Below, piece after piece: positions 33,598 to 42,745 of a stretch of DNA of 64,000 bases. Source of the stretch: Pyxidicoccus parkwaysis (GTDB lineage Bacteria > Myxococcota > Myxococcia > Myxococcales > Myxococcaceae); assembly GCF_017301735.1 (NCBI RefSeq), contig NZ_CP071090.1:13127001-13191000 (forward strand), read 5' to 3'. Under the pieces are notes generated by a model. The model did no database searches and was not told the origin of the DNA. It worked only from the letters and a program-made list of their open reading frames with translations. The position numbers and the translations under genes were made by a program. Positions within the stretch are counted from its first letter, which is position 1, and each line of letters opens with the position of its first letter.

Positions 33598-34348
33598 CTA
33601 CGCCGCGCGCGCCGCTGTCTACGCGGTGATTGGCGTACTGGCCCTGATGCTGGCCGCGGGCCACGGCGGCCGCACCACGGACACGCACGGCGCGGTGGTG
33701 GAGGTCGCCCGCCAGCCGTTCGGCTCGGTGCTGCTCGTCCTGCTCGGAGTGGGCCTGCTGGCCTTCGCCGTCTGGCGCTTCGTGCAGGCAGTGCTGGACG
33801 TGGAGGGCAAGGGCCGCTCCGGAAAGGCGCTCGTCACGCGCCTCGTGTTCGCGGGCAGCGGCGTGATTCACGCCAGCCTCGCGATGTTTGCCTTCAACCT
33901 GCTGCGCGGCCATGCGCACCGGGGCCGAGGCACCCAGGGAATGACAGCGGAGCTGATGTCGAAGCCCTTCGGCCAGGTGCTGGTGGGCGCGGTGGGCGTC
34001 GTGGTGATTGGCTTCGCCGTGCAGCAGTTCATGCAGGCGGCACAGGGGAAGATGCTGGAGAAGCTGAGCCTCACGGGCCTCGCCGCGCGGCGGCGCACGT
34101 GGGTGGAGCGCATCAGCAAGGCCGGCGTGGCGGCGCGCGCGGTGGTGTTCCTGCTCGTTGGAGTCTTCTTCATCCAGGCCGCCATTCAGGCGGACCCGGG
34201 TGAGGCGGGCGGCCTGGGCGAGGCGCTGGGCACGCTGGCCGCGCAGCCGTTCGGTCCGTGGCTGCTGGGGCTGGTGGCGGCGGGCCTCGTCGCCTACGCC
34301 GTCTACCAGCTCCTGGTGGCGCGCTACCGCCACATCGCCACGCCATGA
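33500..34348 (+). CDS. DUF1206 membrane protein
   Basis: A 282-residue integral membrane protein. GGAGGGGGACGAC precedes ATG 33500. Three repeats of a two-helix DUF1206 unit are visible, each opening with A-R-x-G-Y-A-A-R-A-like sequence: ARVGYAARAAVYAVIGVLAL, then LVFAGSGVIHASLAMFAFNL, then KAGVAARAVVFLLVGVFFIQ. Each is followed by Q-P-F-G-x-x-L-L-x-L-x-G-x-G and a second helix, giving six membrane helices. The family is widespread, and no reaction is known. Its 5' end is duplicated, in deleted form, to the left of the reductase-TetR cassette. A small hairpin (gatgcgg/ccgcatc, 34347-34366) overlaps the stop codon and could be a weak terminator. Confidence 0.88.
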   Translation: MATGALRGPDLRHVAHAGREAGRSGVVVAARVGYAARAAVYAVIGVLALMLAAGHGGRTTDTHGAVVEVARQPFGSVLLVLLGVGLLAFAVWRFVQAVLDVEGKGRSGKALVTRLVFAGSGVIHASLAMFAFNLLRGHAHRGRGTQGMTAELMSKPFGQVLVGAVGVVVIGFAVQQFMQAAQGKMLEKLSLTGLAARRRTWVERISKAGVAARAVVFLLVGVFFIQAAIQADPGEAGGLGEALGTLAAQPFGPWLLGLVAAGLVAYAVYQLLVARYRHIATP

Positions 34349-34452
34349 TGCGGCCACCGCCGCATCGCGACTCCAAGCCGCGATGACAGGAAGGCTTGCC
34401 TCCCGGGAGGCCGGCGCATATCCAACGCGCGCCGGAGCACCTGGGAGGCGTC

Positions 34453-34938
34453 ATGTCGGGACACGAGCATCGCTACACGGTGGCGTTGAAGTGGACGGGC
34501 AACACGGGCGCGGGAACGGCCAGCTACCGCGCCTACGAGCGCGCACACGAGCTGAGCGTGGAGGGCAAGCCCGTCATTCCGGGCTCGTCCGACCCGGCCT
34601 TCCGTGGAGACCCGAAGCGGTGGAACCCGGAGGAGCTGCTCGTGGCGTCGCTGTCCGCGTGTCACAAGCTCTGGTACCTGCACCTGTGCTCCGCCGCGGG
34701 CGTGGTGGTGACGGACTACGTGGACGCGGCCGAGGGCGTCATGGCCGAGGAGGCGGACGGAGGCGGCCACTTCACGCGCGTGGTGCTGCGTCCGCGCGTC
34801 ACGATTGCCGCGGGCTGCGACCGGGAGAAGGCCCACGCGCTCCACCACGAGGCGCATGCGAAGTGCTTCATCGCCAACTCGGTCAACTTCCCCGTCACCC
34901 ACGAGCCCACGACGCTCGTGGAGACAGCGCGTACCTGA
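34453..34938 (+). CDS. OsmC-family peroxiredoxin
   Basis: A 161-residue cytosolic protein. GGGAGG lies five bases before ATG 34453. Both family cysteines are present: Cys70 in ASLSACHKLWYLHL, the peroxidatic residue, and Cys138 in HAKCFIANSVNFPV, the resolving one. NPEELLVASLSAC and the SSDPAFRGDP segment match the organic-hydroperoxide-reducing OsmC group. It reduces organic peroxides using a dithiol donor and probably protects against oxidative or osmotic stress. It follows the DUF1206 gene by about 100 bp and may be transcribed alone. It converges on a small unknown gene, with a hairpin between. Confidence 0.92.
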   Translation: MSGHEHRYTVALKWTGNTGAGTASYRAYERAHELSVEGKPVIPGSSDPAFRGDPKRWNPEELLVASLSACHKLWYLHLCSAAGVVVTDYVDAAEGVMAEEADGGGHFTRVVLRPRVTIAAGCDREKAHALHHEAHAKCFIANSVNFPVTHEPTTLVETART

Positions 34939-34946
34939 GAGGCGTG

Positions 34947-34967
34947 GCGCGGGCGCGGGGCCCGCGC
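34947..34967. terminator. Bidirectional hairpin between osmC-like gene and small unknown gene
   Basis: gcgcgggc and gcccgcgc form a perfect 8-bp stem with a 5-base loop, filling the 30 bp between two convergent stop codons (34938 and 34969). Confidence 0.6.
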
Positions 34968-34968
34968 T

Positions 34969-35340
34969 TCACAGCCGGGGTTCGAGCAGGGTGGAGACGG
35001 CCGGGAGCATCGCCTCGGGAGCCAGATGGGGCTGCGGGCGGACCAGGGCCGGGTAGGCGTCGATGGGGGCGGCACAGCCCACGACGAAGTCCGCGGCCTC
35101 GCGAAGCTTCGATAGCGCGAGGTCCGTACAGTGGACGGTGATGATGGGGAGGAAGCCGGGCTCGCTCATCCACTTCACCGCGCCGGAGAGCTGGTTCGTG
35201 TCCAGGAAACCCAGCACGGCATCCCGGAGGGCCCGGCCCTCGTGGGCCGCGGCCTTGAGGACGTTTCGCCTGTCCCGCTCCGCCGCGGGGACATAGGGCT
35301 CGGACTCCTCGCGGGGCATGATGATGGTCTCAATCCACAT
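34969..35340 (-). CDS. Small cytosolic hypothetical protein
   Basis: A 123-residue protein. GGAGG eight bases before ATG 35340 fixes the start (MWIETIIMPREESE). There is no signal peptide or membrane segment. The middle reads RRNVLKAAAHEGRALRDAVL, GFLDTNQLSGAVKWMSEPGF, then LPIITVHCTDLALSKLREAA and DFVVGCAAPIDAYPALV. The alternating strands and helices suggest a small alpha/beta fold with two Cys. I do not recognise the family, and the neighbours give no hint. Confidence 0.7.
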   Translation of the reverse strand: MWIETIIMPREESEPYVPAAERDRRNVLKAAAHEGRALRDAVLGFLDTNQLSGAVKWMSEPGFLPIITVHCTDLALSKLREAADFVVGCAAPIDAYPALVRPQPHLAPEAMLPAVSTLLEPRL

Positions 35341-35671
35341 CTTAGCGCCTCCGGGCGGCGGGCCCGATGACACCGTGGCGACTCCAACGACGAGCCCCGG
35401 GCATCGGTTGATGATGGGCATGATGCGCTTTTCGGCGGCGGTCCGTTTCACTCCCGGCGCCAATTCCTTCTGAGAAGGCGTCACCCTGTTTGATACTGGA
35501 GTGTGCGTGTCTCGCACCCCGTTGCCGAATCGGGCCACCGGTGCGGTACGTCCGGGGGCCCGGCCCCGCATGTATACGGGGTGTGACAGATGCGCCTGAC
35601 GAGCGGCCTTCCGGGGTCCGCCCGCGTCGCACTGCCAGCACGGGTCATTCCGGCCCTACAATGGTTGACCA
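35341..35671. other. Intergenic region between small gene and STAND ATPase gene
   Basis: 331 bp between divergent genes. It includes short AT-rich patches, for example around 35478-35500, and a weak inverted repeat ccccg/cgggg (about 35565-35582) near the right end. No convincing gene, RNA or promoter pair is visible. Confidence 0.45.
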
Positions 35672-38323
35672 ATGCACACGTCGTCTCGACAGGGGTTGGG
35701 GCCCCCCGCTGTCTTCGTCGGCCGCGCCGAGGAAGTCCAACGCCTCGGCGGCATGCTGCGGCGCGTGAGGACGGGGGTCGTCTACGGCCTGCCGGGCGTG
35801 GGCAAGTCCGCGCTCTCGGCGGCGGTGGCGGCGCGCTACCGGGGCCCCGTCGTCCACCGGCGCATCCGCCCCGGGGACACGCTGGACGCGGTGGTGGATG
35901 ACGTGCGCCGCCTGCTGAGCGAGGCCCCCGTCGCTCAGGCGCTCTCGGATGCGTCGCGCCTGGAGGAACTGGCCCTGGCGCTGGAGGCGCGTCGCGCGCT
36001 GTGCGTGCTGGATGACCTGCACGGGCTCAAGCCCGCCGAGCGCGCCGCGCTGCTGGAGGAGGTGGGCGGGCGGCTGAGGCAGGGCGCGCTGCTGGCCACC
36101 TCTCGCGAGGCGGTGCCCCGGCGTGCCTCCAGTCCGGACCGCTTCGAGCTGCGGCTGGACGGCCTGCCCGAGCCCGCGGCCCGCGCGCTGTGGGAGCAGC
36201 TCGACGCGCTGTACGGCCCGCGCGAGGGCTTCGACGCCGCGTGGGACCGCTCTCGCGGCGTGCCCTTCCTCCTGCGCCGCGCCCATGCCGGTGACGCCGG
36301 GGACGACGAGCCCGTGCGCGCGGCGCTGGCGGCGCTGCCTCCGGATGAGCGGAGGCTGGCGGCGGTGCTGGCGCTCAGCGAGGTGCCGCTGCCGGCGCGA
36401 GCGCTCCAGGGCGTGCTGCCCGGGGGTGACGCCGAGGAGACGCTGCGGCGGCTGGGCGCGAGGCTGCTGGTGGAGACGGACGCGCAGGGCCGGCACGGCG
36501 TGCATGACCTGGTTCGCGAGGCCCTCACGTCGCTGCTCACGCCGGACGAGGCGCGCGCCGCGCACGAGTCGCTGCTGGCGCTGCTCGAGCACGAGCCGCT
36601 GCCCGCCGTGGTGCGAGTGCGCGCGGCGTGCCGTCACCTCGAGGCGCTGGGCCGGGGCCGCGAGCGCGCGGACTTCATCGTCGAACAGGCGGAGTCGCTG
36701 GTGCGCCTGGGCGCCGCCGCCGAGTTGCTCTCGCTGCTGGGCTCGCTGCCCGAGGCGCTGCGCACGCCCGAGGTGCGGCTGGCCCGGGCCCGCGCGCTGG
36801 TGCGGCTGTTGGACCTGCGCCGCGCGCTGGCCGAATTGCTGGAGCTGCGCGCCGCGCTGGAGGCGACGTCCGCGTCGGAGGAGGACGCGCTGCGCGAGGA
36901 CGTGGGCACGGTGCTGGTCCGCGTGGCGCTGTTCTCGCTGGAGGTGGAGACCTGCGAGAAGACGCTCGCCGCCATGCCCATGCCTCGCCAGCCGGAGGTG
37001 TTCCTCCAGCAACTGCTGGCGTGGGCGGCGCTGCGCTTCTTCCAGGGCCGGCTGGACGAGTCGCTGGAGATGCTCGACTCCGCGGCGGCCGCGTCCGAGG
37101 ACCGGCGGGTGCTGGGCTGGTGCGCCTATGCCCGCGTGCTGATGCTGTGGATTGAGGGCCGCGACAGCGAGCTGGCGGAGCCGCTGGCCCAGTGCGTGTC
37201 GCTGCTGGAGGGCGCGCCGCTGGACTCGCGCGGACCCATGGTGACGGCCCTGTCCGCGGGCATCCTCAGCCGGCTGGGGCGCATCACCGAGGCGGAGGCC
37301 GCGCTGGCGAAGGCGCGCGAGCGGCTGGGCCGGCTGGGCGCGCCCCGCCTGGCACTGGAGCTGGACTGCATCTCCGCGTGGTGCCTGGCGGACCGGGGCG
37401 AGCGCCGCGCCGCGCTCGCCGCGCTGCGGGACACGGAGGCCCGCGCCGAGCACGCGGGCTACCTCTTCGTCCGGCACCTCTCACGCCTCGGCGCCGGGCG
37501 CATGCTGCTGGAGCTGGGCCGGCGCGCGGAGGGGCTGGCGCTGCTGGACGTGGTGGAGTCCGACGCCCGCGCTCGTGGGGCGCATGGGCTGGCCCGGGCC
37601 GCGGAGGTGGCTCGCGCCGTGGACGTCACGCGGCAGGTGGCCCTGCCCGCCACCGTGGAGCCGCGCGAGGTGCGCCCGGGCGTGGCCGCTCGCCAGCGCG
37701 CCCTCGCGGCCCTGCACGCCGCGATGCAGGGCGACAGCGTGCGCGTGGCCGGGCTGCTCGCCTCGCTGGATTCGCTGGCGCGCGGCGAGGACTTCGCGCT
37801 GGAGCGCGCGCTGGGGCACCTGTCGCGGGCCTTGCTGCACCAGCGCGCGGAGCGGCCGCTGGACGCACAGGCCGCGATGGAGGCCGCCGCGCGCGACGCC
37901 TCGGTGGGGGAGGTGGACCCGGAATTGATTCCGGAGCTGGCCCGCGCGCTGGCGCCCCGCACCGCGCTCCCCCAGGCCGACGCGCCGGGCATCTCCGACG
38001 CGGTGGTGGTGGACGCGCGCCAGCACGTGGTGCGCACCCCGGGGCGCACGGTGTCGCTGGCGAAGCGCGTGCTGCCGCGCCGGCTGCTGTACGCGCTGGC
38101 CCGCCAGCCGGGGCGCACCCTGCCGAAGGAGGCCTGCGTACGCGCCATGTGGGACGCGGAATATGACCCGCGCCTCCACGACAACTCGCTGCGCGTCCAC
38201 GTGAGCTTCGTGCGCGAGTTGCTGGAGGGCACCAGCGCGCGCGTGGTGTTCGAGGACCCCGGCTACCGGCTGGACGCGTCCGAGGGCTTCGCCTTCATCG
38301 GCGACGAGACGGACTCCGCCTGA
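35672..38323 (+). CDS. STAND-type ATPase with TPR-like helices and C-terminal OmpR-type winged helix
   Basis: An 883-residue regulator. The N-terminal NTPase has Walker A GLPGVGKS (residues 39-46) and Walker B ALCVLDDLHG (about 109-118), followed by a sensor-like LLATSREAVP. A winged-helix-like segment and a long alpha-helical repeat array follow (about 300-760), resembling the TPR region of MalT- and SARP-type proteins. The last 90 residues form a Trans_reg_C winged helix: RRLLYALARQPGRTLPKEAC, AMWDAEYDPRLHDNSLRVHV, then EDPGYRLD. In SARP regulators the winged helix is N-terminal; here it is C-terminal, as the LuxR domain is in MalT. The protein is therefore likely a ligand- or ATP-switched transcription factor with an unknown inducer. 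It converges on a histidine kinase gene 15 bp away. Confidence 0.88.
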   Translation: MHTSSRQGLGPPAVFVGRAEEVQRLGGMLRRVRTGVVYGLPGVGKSALSAAVAARYRGPVVHRRIRPGDTLDAVVDDVRRLLSEAPVAQALSDASRLEELALALEARRALCVLDDLHGLKPAERAALLEEVGGRLRQGALLATSREAVPRRASSPDRFELRLDGLPEPAARALWEQLDALYGPREGFDAAWDRSRGVPFLLRRAHAGDAGDDEPVRAALAALPPDERRLAAVLALSEVPLPARALQGVLPGGDAEETLRRLGARLLVETDAQGRHGVHDLVREALTSLLTPDEARAAHESLLALLEHEPLPAVVRVRAACRHLEALGRGRERADFIVEQAESLVRLGAAAELLSLLGSLPEALRTPEVRLARARALVRLLDLRRALAELLELRAALEATSASEEDALREDVGTVLVRVALFSLEVETCEKTLAAMPMPRQPEVFLQQLLAWAALRFFQGRLDESLEMLDSAAAASEDRRVLGWCAYARVLMLWIEGRDSELAEPLAQCVSLLEGAPLDSRGPMVTALSAGILSRLGRITEAEAALAKARERLGRLGAPRLALELDCISAWCLADRGERRAALAALRDTEARAEHAGYLFVRHLSRLGAGRMLLELGRRAEGLALLDVVESDARARGAHGLARAAEVARAVDVTRQVALPATVEPREVRPGVAARQRALAALHAAMQGDSVRVAGLLASLDSLARGEDFALERALGHLSRALLHQRAERPLDAQAAMEAAARDASVGEVDPELIPELARALAPRTALPQADAPGISDAVVVDARQHVVRTPGRTVSLAKRVLPRRLLYALARQPGRTLPKEACVRAMWDAEYDPRLHDNSLRVHVSFVRELLEGTSARVVFEDPGYRLDASEGFAFIGDETDSA

Positions 38324-38338
38324 CGTCTCCGGCGGCGC

Positions 38339-40024
38339 CTACAGCGGCAGGTCCACCACGAAGGCCGAGCCACCGCCGGGCGCTGCCTCCACGTGCACGC
38401 GCCCGCCGTGCGCCTCGACAATCTGCCGGACGATGTAGAGCCCCAGCCCGAGGCCGCCCTTGTGCGCGGCGTTGGGGTTCTGCGCGAAGCGCTCGAAGAT
38501 GCGCTCGCGGTCCTTCTCCGCCACACCCGGACCGTAGTCCCTCACCACCAGCCGGACGGGGCCTTCCTCGCGCGTCAGCGACACGCGCACGGGGCTGCCC
38601 GCGCCGTACCGCAGGGCATTGGCCAGCAGGTTGCTCACCACCTGCTCCAGGCGCAGCCGGTCGAAGCGGCCCTGCACCGGCCCGTCCACCCGCACGCTCA
38701 ACGTCACGCCCGCCTGCCGCGCCTCGTCCGCGAAGCGTGCCACCAGGTCCGACACCACCGCGGCGAGGTCCCCGTCCGCGAACTGGAAGTCCAGCTTGCC
38801 CGTCTGGATGCGGCTGACGTCCAGCAGGTTGTCCACCAGCGCGCCCAGCCTGCGGAGCTGGCGCTCGGTGATGTCCAGCTTCGCCGCCACCTTCGGCGCG
38901 GCGAGCGGCTCCGCGGGCGTCGTCTCCGCCATGCGCCGCAGCATCTGGAGCTGCAGGCGCAGCGAGGTGAGCGGCGTGCGCAGCTCATGGCTCGCCAGGG
39001 ACAGGAAGTCGTCGCGCGTGCGCACGGCCTCCTGCAGCGCGGCCTCCGTCTCCTTCAGCGTGGTGACGTCGAGGATGGCGCCTCGCACCACGACGACGTT
39101 GCCCGCCGCGTCGCGAATCACCTTCGCGCGGCTGATGAGCCAGTGCCACGAGCCGTCCGGCCACCGCGTGCGGAACGCGGAGGCATACGCGTCCACGTCC
39201 CGGGCGAAGATGGAGGCCACCTGCGCCTCCACCTCGGGCCGGTCCTCCGGGTGGATGGAGGCGAGGAAGCGCTCGTGGGTCCACTCCGTGAGGGGCTCCG
39301 GATAGCCGTAGAGCCGGTCATGCCCCTCGGAGCGGAACACGTGGCCGGTGGCGAGGTTCGTCTCCCAGACGGCCATCTGCGCGGACTCCAGCGCCACCTG
39401 AAAGCGCTCTCCCACCTGGCGGAAGCGCTCCTCGGTGCGAGCCACCTCGCTCTCCGCCTGCTGGCGGCGGGTGATGTCCGCGGCCAGCACCCATGTCTCG
39501 TCGCCCACGGCGCGCACCGTCACCTCCAGCCACATGCGCGAGGGCAGCTCCGCGAGGAAGCGCCCGCCTTCGCGCGTGGCGAGGGCGGCCATCAGCCGCT
39601 CGTGCAGCACGGTGCCCGCCAGCTCGGGCCAGGCGCCCCACGGCTCCTGGCCGCGCAGCCGCTCCGCGGGCTGGCCCAGCAACATGGCGGCGCGGCCATT
39701 CAAGTCGCGGATGCGGCCATGGGCATCCAGGGAGAGGAACGCCTCCTCCATCATCTCCTGCAGCACGCACAGGCGGGCCTCGGGGGAGAGGCCCGCTTCG
39801 TCGGCGGCCGTCGCGGGCAGGGGAGGGCGCTCGGAGGCGCGGTGCTCCTGCGGCTTCATCGGGACGAATGGCGGCGGCACGGGACCCATCACTCCACTGA
39901 ACGTCTCCCGCCCCGTCGAGGCCGTCAAGACGTCCGCGGGCTCCGCTCGTCCGGAGACCGGGGAAGCGGCCTGCGCCTTCCGCGCCGAGCCCGCGCGCGT
40001 GCCCCGGTGCCGCGAGCGTCCCAT
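38339..40024 (-). CDS. PAS-domain sensor histidine kinase, soluble and orphan
   Basis: A 561-residue kinase. ATG 40024 is six bases after the preceding stop; later in-frame ATGs at 39889 and 39859 are possible because the first 60 residues are low complexity. Two PAS domains are seen: one about 85-190 (LDAHGRIRDLNGRAAMLLGQ) and one about 205-330 (GYPEPLTEWTHERFLASIHP, with WPDGSWHWL). HisKA has the phospho-accepting His346 in ASHELRTPL. HATPase motifs are N box (VVSNLLANALRYG), DYGPGV, and GLGLGLYIVRQIVEAHGG. No membrane helix is present, so the signal is internal. No response regulator gene adjoins. It is downstream of, and almost touching, an exported-protein gene, suggesting one transcript. 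Confidence 0.92.
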   Translation of the reverse strand: MGRSRHRGTRAGSARKAQAASPVSGRAEPADVLTASTGRETFSGVMGPVPPPFVPMKPQEHRASERPPLPATAADEAGLSPEARLCVLQEMMEEAFLSLDAHGRIRDLNGRAAMLLGQPAERLRGQEPWGAWPELAGTVLHERLMAALATREGGRFLAELPSRMWLEVTVRAVGDETWVLAADITRRQQAESEVARTEERFRQVGERFQVALESAQMAVWETNLATGHVFRSEGHDRLYGYPEPLTEWTHERFLASIHPEDRPEVEAQVASIFARDVDAYASAFRTRWPDGSWHWLISRAKVIRDAAGNVVVVRGAILDVTTLKETEAALQEAVRTRDDFLSLASHELRTPLTSLRLQLQMLRRMAETTPAEPLAAPKVAAKLDITERQLRRLGALVDNLLDVSRIQTGKLDFQFADGDLAAVVSDLVARFADEARQAGVTLSVRVDGPVQGRFDRLRLEQVVSNLLANALRYGAGSPVRVSLTREEGPVRLVVRDYGPGVAEKDRERIFERFAQNPNAAHKGGLGLGLYIVRQIVEAHGGRVHVEAAPGGGSAFVVDLPL

Positions 40025-40030
40025 GCGGGG

Positions 40031-41293
40031 CTAGTTCCCCGGGGACGGCGCCGTGGGGTCTTCCAGCGGCCCCGGCATCACCCAGAGCCCTTCCGGCTGG
40101 AGATAGGCCTGGTCGAACGCGAAGAGGATGCCCGTCCACCGGTCCCAGAAGGTGGCCCAGCTGTACTCCGTGGGCGGCGAGGTGAGCGGATTGCCGTCGC
40201 GGTCCGGCTGGCTGTACGCGAAGTCGGCGTAGTTCCACTCCACCGTGCCGAAGCTCGTGTGGAGCAGGGGCGTCAGCGTCTGGAGCAGCGCCGCGCGGGA
40301 CACCTCGTCCGTGCGCGGCGGGGACGGCGTGAAGACGGGCTGCGCCATGTCGTGCTGCTCGCGCCAGGCGATGAAGTTGTTGCCCATGGCGATGAGCGCG
40401 TCGCGCCGGACCGGCGTGGGCGCGAGCCGCGCCTCCTCGTACACGGCGAAGGCCGCCACCAGCAGGCTCTTCCAGTGCATGCCGGGGAAGAGGACGTCGA
40501 ACTCATACGGGCGCGACGTGTCGCTCGCGTGCGCGAGCGCGAAGTCATACGCCTGTCGCGACTCGGCGGGCACCGCGCCGTCCAGGGTGAACTCCGTCAG
40601 CACGCGCTCCGGCGTGACGGTGCCGGCGCCCTGGCGCCAGTCGAGGTACAGGCGCCCCGCGCCGCCGATGTCGCCGTAGATGGCGAGGTTGCCCTCGTGC
40701 AGCGTGCGCTCTAGCGTCGCCACCACGCGGTCCGCCTTGTCCAGCGGGAAGAAGTCGGGCGCGCTCCAGTAGAGGGCGGCGAAGCGCGACGCGGTGGTGG
40801 CGAGCGTGCGCGGGTCCGCCAGTGCACTCCAGTTCATCGCCGTGGCCAGCGCCGCGAGCGACGCGGCCGCGTCCAGGGGTACGCCATACCCCACCAGCTC
40901 CAGGCCGAGCCGCTCCGCGGAGAGCTGCACGCTGCCGGTGAGGCCCACGCGCTGGAGCGCGCCGAGGACGGAGGGCGACGGCTGCCCCCGCGCGGCATCG
41001 ATGATGCGCCGGGCGATGGCCGCGCCGAGCATGCCCTCGCCTCCGGTGCGCGAGGCGTGCGGCGCGAAGACGTACCAGGTGGGCCGCACGCTGCTGGCGC
41101 CACCGGGAGTCAGTGTCGGGTCCAGCACGGCGCCCATTTCATAGGCGAGCTGGATGTAGCCCTCGGTGATGCGGCGGTTGTCCTCCAGTGGCGTCGCGGC
41201 TCGCACCCGCGAGGGCAGGGCGAGCAGCACGGTGACGAGGAGCAGCAGCGCGGAGGACGCGCGAGACGGGAGACGGAGCGAGGAGAGGTGCAT
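40031..41293 (-). CDS. Exported hypothetical protein
   Basis: A 420-residue protein with a signal peptide (LRLPSRASSALLLLVTVLLA, then LPSRVRAATP). The mature part is mostly helical, with many Trp, Tyr and Phe (PTWYVFAPHASRTGGEGMLG, RFAALYWSAPDFFPLDKADR, FAVYEEARLAPTPVRRDALI). No Cys pairs or enzyme signature are seen. I do not recognise the family. It lies directly upstream of a sensor kinase gene with only six bases between stop and start, so the two are probably translated from one message. The exported protein could supply or modulate the kinase's signal, though the kinase has no membrane helix. Confidence 0.78.
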   Translation of the reverse strand: MHLSSLRLPSRASSALLLLVTVLLALPSRVRAATPLEDNRRITEGYIQLAYEMGAVLDPTLTPGGASSVRPTWYVFAPHASRTGGEGMLGAAIARRIIDAARGQPSPSVLGALQRVGLTGSVQLSAERLGLELVGYGVPLDAAASLAALATAMNWSALADPRTLATTASRFAALYWSAPDFFPLDKADRVVATLERTLHEGNLAIYGDIGGAGRLYLDWRQGAGTVTPERVLTEFTLDGAVPAESRQAYDFALAHASDTSRPYEFDVLFPGMHWKSLLVAAFAVYEEARLAPTPVRRDALIAMGNNFIAWREQHDMAQPVFTPSPPRTDEVSRAALLQTLTPLLHTSFGTVEWNYADFAYSQPDRDGNPLTSPPTEYSWATFWDRWTGILFAFDQAYLQPEGLWVMPGPLEDPTAPSPGN

Positions 41294-41666
41294 GGAAGGA
41301 CCGGGGCTGCGGCGGGACCTCTGGAACTAATCGCTGTCCGGAATCTTCCAAGTCATTCCGCGCGGAGCGGGGGGACATCTGTCCGGCGGAAGACCCTCGG
41401 GCCCTTGTTGAAACGTGCCCATTCGTCAGGCCGCAGCCAGCTCGGGTGAACAGAGCCGGGGTTGGCATGTCCATGGAATGACGCGTCGTCTGTCTTTCGC
41501 GGATGGAGGACTCGGTCTTCGGTACAGGCCCCAGTGCCCAAGAAAGGGAGAACCGGGTTCCATGTCATGAGGGGGCATCGCGCTTCTGAGCATCGGGTCC
41601 ATCCACCCCTCCGGATGAGGCGGGGCGCCTCGTCCGGTGTCCACGCAGACTCGTACAGGGAAACGC
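41294..41666. other. Intergenic region upstream of N-G-L-S-F lipoprotein
   Basis: 373 bp between divergent genes. I see no gene with coding character, no RNA gene and no strong palindrome. Local AT-rich patches near 41323-41355 and 41400-41420 may hold promoters. Confidence 0.45.
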
Positions 41667-42689
41667 ATGAGCTTGAATGGAACGCAGGAGAGGCGGGTGA
41701 GGCCATGGCTGGCGGTGATGGTGCTCATTTCGGGCTGCAGTCCGACGGAAGAGCCAGCCTCGATGTCCGCGCCGCCCGAAGTGCTCGCGAGCACCGCGAG
41801 CACGGCCCAGGCGCTGAACAGCGACAATGGCTTCTCCGTGAATGGGCTGTCGTTCAACGGGTTGTCGTTCAATGGATTGTCATTCAACGGGTTGTCGTTC
41901 AATGGACTGTCCTCGAGCGCCTTCGCCAATTGGTTCCACCAGGACCCGGCGCTCGCACAGATGGTGATGCGCTATGTGGTCCGCTGCGCCGTGCCGGCGG
42001 GGCAGACGCGCACGTACACGGATGCGTCCACGGGCCAGCAGTACACCTGGACGGGCGGGCTGGGGCTCGCGCCGTCCTGGGCGGCAGGCGCGCCGGCCAC
42101 GCTCACCGAGCAGCAGGTGGTGTCCGCGTGTCTCGCCGCGCACGCCAACAAGTACGGCCAGCACGTGCCCATCTCCGTGCAGGGAAAGCGCGCGGACGGA
42201 AGCCGCATTCCCGTCACGGACGAGGAGCTGAAGCAGTACCAGTGGAGGGAGTCCTGCTTCTTCGGCAACCTCTTCACGGGCGAGGGTGTGTACGTGGGCC
42301 GCGACAAGGGCCGGCTCAAGCCGCGCGAGAGCTCGTCGCGGGCCTGCTCCGTGGTGGCCAGCCGCGGGGACAAGGAGGACGAGGTGGCGGAGGCGCTCGG
42401 CTCGGAGGACGAGTCCAGCGACGATTCCTCCGAGGACCTCGAGCTCAACCGCCGCCGCTGTACACCGCTCGGCTACGTCGGCCGGTGCGCCAGGCACTGT
42501 GTGCTGGACGCGTCGAAGGACTTCTACGCGGCGTGCACGTGGAATGGCGTGACGTACCCGGCCCTCACCACGCGGCTGGACAAGCGCAGCCTCTACAAGT
42601 GTGGTGACGGCATCTGCCAGCCCACCGAGTCCTGTGGCACGAAGAACGACTACCTCACCTGCAAGGACGACTGCGGCACCTGCGGCTGA
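41667..42689 (+). CDS. Lipoprotein with N-G-L-S-F repeats and Cys-rich C-terminus (paralogue A)
   Basis: A 340-residue lipoprotein. AGGGAA precedes ATG 41667 (MSLNGTQERR). The signal peptide ends with LISGC. Residues 54-83 are six tandem copies of a five-residue unit (NGFSV, NGLSF four times, NGLSS). The globular part follows with FANWFHQDPALAQMVMRYVV, RCAVPAGQTRTYTD, GQQYTWTGGLGLAP and RESCFFGNLFTGEGVYVG, all shared with the convergent paralogue. An acidic insertion (EDESSDDSSEDLE) is unique to this copy. The C-terminus has eight or more Cys in short spacing (CTPLGYVGRCARHC, KCGDGICQPTESCG, CKDDCGTCG), a disulphide-rich module. A surface location is likely. No function is known. Confidence 0.85.
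   Translation: MSLNGTQERRVRPWLAVMVLISGCSPTEEPASMSAPPEVLASTASTAQALNSDNGFSVNGLSFNGLSFNGLSFNGLSFNGLSSSAFANWFHQDPALAQMVMRYVVRCAVPAGQTRTYTDASTGQQYTWTGGLGLAPSWAAGAPATLTEQQVVSACLAAHANKYGQHVPISVQGKRADGSRIPVTDEELKQYQWRESCFFGNLFTGEGVYVGRDKGRLKPRESSSRACSVVASRGDKEDEVAEALGSEDESSDDSSEDLELNRRRCTPLGYVGRCARHCVLDASKDFYAACTWNGVTYPALTTRLDKRSLYKCGDGICQPTESCGTKNDYLTCKDDCGTCG
41826..41915 (+). repeat. Six 15-bp coding repeats (N-G-L-S-F) in lipoprotein A
   Basis: Six 15-base units in frame. Synonymous codons alternate (aat ggg ctg / aac ggg ttg / aat gga ttg), so the protein repeat is kept while the DNA has drifted, with a hint of a 30-bp higher-order unit. Confidence 0.85.
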
Positions 42690-42702
42690 AGCACGCTGAA
42701 AA

Positions 42703-42734
42703 GAGGGGGCGGCGCCACCTCCGGCGCTGCCCTC
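42703..42734. terminator. Imperfect bidirectional hairpin between paralogous lipoprotein genes
   Basis: gagggggcggcgcc pairs imperfectly with ggcgctgccctc across the 56-bp gap between two convergent stop codons, preceded on the plus strand by aaaa and followed by cttc. Confidence 0.5.
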
Positions 42735-42745
42735 CTTCATCCGAC

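Noticed and set aside
41826..41915. 15-bp tandem repeat as a CRISPR or a true pentapeptide-repeat domain
   Set aside because: No spacers. The peptide N-G-L-S-F does not fit the A-[DN]-L-x-x pentapeptide consensus, although the period is the same.
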